Assembly (NCBI RefSeq): GCF_002294725.1
Contig: NZ_NSFT01000002.1
Coordinates: 124,001-188,000 of the forward strand
Direction: 5' to 3'
DNA: 64,000 nt
DNA from: Mesorhizobium sp. WSM4313
GTDB lineage: Bacteria; Pseudomonadota; Alphaproteobacteria; Rhizobiales; Rhizobiaceae
Positions 63,165 through 64,000 of the stretch are shown here, in pieces. A model generated the notes under the pieces. That model ran no database searches. It worked only from the letters and a program-made list of their open reading frames with translations, and was not told the DNA's origin. Numbering within the stretch: position 1 is the first letter of the stretch; each line of letters begins with the position of its first letter. Both the position numbers and the translations under genes were made by a program.

Positions 63165-63824
63165 TCAAGCAGCGGCGTCATTGTCGCGCAGGCCGTAGCT
63201 CGCCATGCGCTTGATGACGTTTTCGATCTCCTCGTCGGACAGGATCGGCGGCTCGCCGATCTGCAGGGCGCCGTGATACTGGCGCGCCAGCGTCTCGACC
63301 TCGACCGCCAGCCACATCGCCTGGGCGAGGCTCGATCCGACGGCGATCATGCCGTGCTGGGCAAGCAGGCAGGCCTTGCGGTCGCGCAGCGCCTCCACCG
63401 CATGCGCCGAAAGCTCCGCCGTGCCGAAGGTGGCGTAGGGCGCGCAGCGTATGTCGCTGCCGCCGGCAACCGCGACCATGTAATGGATCGCCGGTATCTT
63501 CCGGCCCATGATGGCGATGGTCGTGCAGTAGGTCGGATGCGCGTGGACGACGGCGTTGACCTCGGGCCTGGCCTTCATGATGTCGAGATGAAAGCGCCAT
63601 TCGCTGGACGGCGGCAGGCGTCCGTCGACCTCGCCGTCCCAGCCCATGAAGACGATGTCTTCCGGCTGCAGCGTGTCATAGGGCGTGCTGGTCGGCGAGA
63701 TCAGCATGCCCTCGCCATGGCGCCGGCTGATGTTGCCTGACGTGCCCTGGTTGATGCCCAGCGCGTTCATCTCGATGCAGGCATCGATGATGGCCCGGCG
63801 CGCCTCGAGGTCCGAAAGGGTCAT
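63165..63824 (-). CDS. Class II aldolase/adducin-family protein, fuculose-phosphate-aldolase-like
   Basis: 219 residues from the ATG at 63824; a TTG at 63851 directly after the upstream stop is a second candidate. The zinc ligands are in VVHAHPTYCT and in AQHGMIAVG, and the catalytic Glu in PSSEWRFHLDI, as in L-fuculose-1-phosphate aldolase. It opens GINQGTSGNISRRHG, the phosphate-binding loop. It would split a phosphorylated ketose into dihydroxyacetone phosphate and an aldehyde. The gene lies 70 bases upstream of the binding protein. Confidence 0.87.
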   Translation of the reverse strand: MTLSDLEARRAIIDACIEMNALGINQGTSGNISRRHGEGMLISPTSTPYDTLQPEDIVFMGWDGEVDGRLPPSSEWRFHLDIMKARPEVNAVVHAHPTYCTTIAIMGRKIPAIHYMVAVAGGSDIRCAPYATFGTAELSAHAVEALRDRKACLLAQHGMIAVGSSLAQAMWLAVEVETLARQYHGALQIGEPPILSDEEIENVIKRMASYGLRDNDAAA

Positions 63825-63851
63825 GCGGTATTCCAATCCTTGCGAGGCCAA

Positions 63852-64000
<149 letters not shown>

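Overview
The window reads as chromosomal DNA of a Mesorhizobium (Hyphomicrobiales). It is GC-rich and protein-dense, has rhizobial-type intergenic repeats, and carries at 45975-47042 a 355-residue cyclic-nucleotide-gated K+ channel that I recognise, from memory of the sequence, as a very close relative of MloK1 (MlotiK1) of Mesorhizobium loti. I see no rRNA, tRNA or CRISPR array.

Layout. 1-1412: the 3' end of an AraC-type regulator, then a scar in which a truncated tyrosine recombinase runs into a decayed amino-acid ABC ATPase. 1603-18580: an MscS-type channel, a glycosyltransferase/NodS-like methyltransferase/NodB-like deacetylase fusion preceded by a broken glycosyltransferase, a peroxiredoxin-like protein, three class III nucleotidyl cyclases with different partner domains, and several small enzymes and unknowns. 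18873-26323: a peptide-type ABC importer operon with a non-canonical cyclase just upstream. 26590-40079: a surface-glycan region with a UDP-HexNAc dehydrogenase, four glycosyltransferases, a deacetylase-like protein and two methyltransferase-like or regulatory genes. It also holds a DUF3095 cyclase-like protein, an MBL hydrolase, a free-standing cNMP-binding protein and an ABC exporter whose ATPase motifs are all degenerate.

40592-47042 is the most striking block: five co-directional genes for a coiled-coil protein, an inner-membrane protein with four tandem repeats and an OmpA-like peptidoglycan-binding end, a Ras/Rab-like small GTPase, an adenylate cyclase and the MloK1-like channel. Read together they suggest a path from envelope to GTPase to cAMP to K+ flux. 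That chain is inference; the gene order and motifs are seen directly. 47468-48600 holds decayed transposase, IS-end and integrase fragments that separate this block from two catabolic regions.

49243-56215 is a LacI-regulated module, probably for Amadori compounds (fructosyl-amino acids): a substrate-binding protein, a fused permease-ATPase, a FrlD-like kinase, a FrlB-like deglycase and an FAD oxidoreductase. Two near-identical palindromes centred on GAACGTTC lie in its two promoter regions and are the likely LacI operators. 56736-64000 is a second sugar operon on the minus strand (two SDRs, class II aldolase, ribose-type ABC importer, PfkB kinase); it runs off the window end and its substrate cannot be told from sequence.

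Across the window, five class III cyclases, one cyclase-like DUF3095 protein, one cNMP-binding protein and one cNMP-gated channel give an unusually dense cyclic-nucleotide repertoire.
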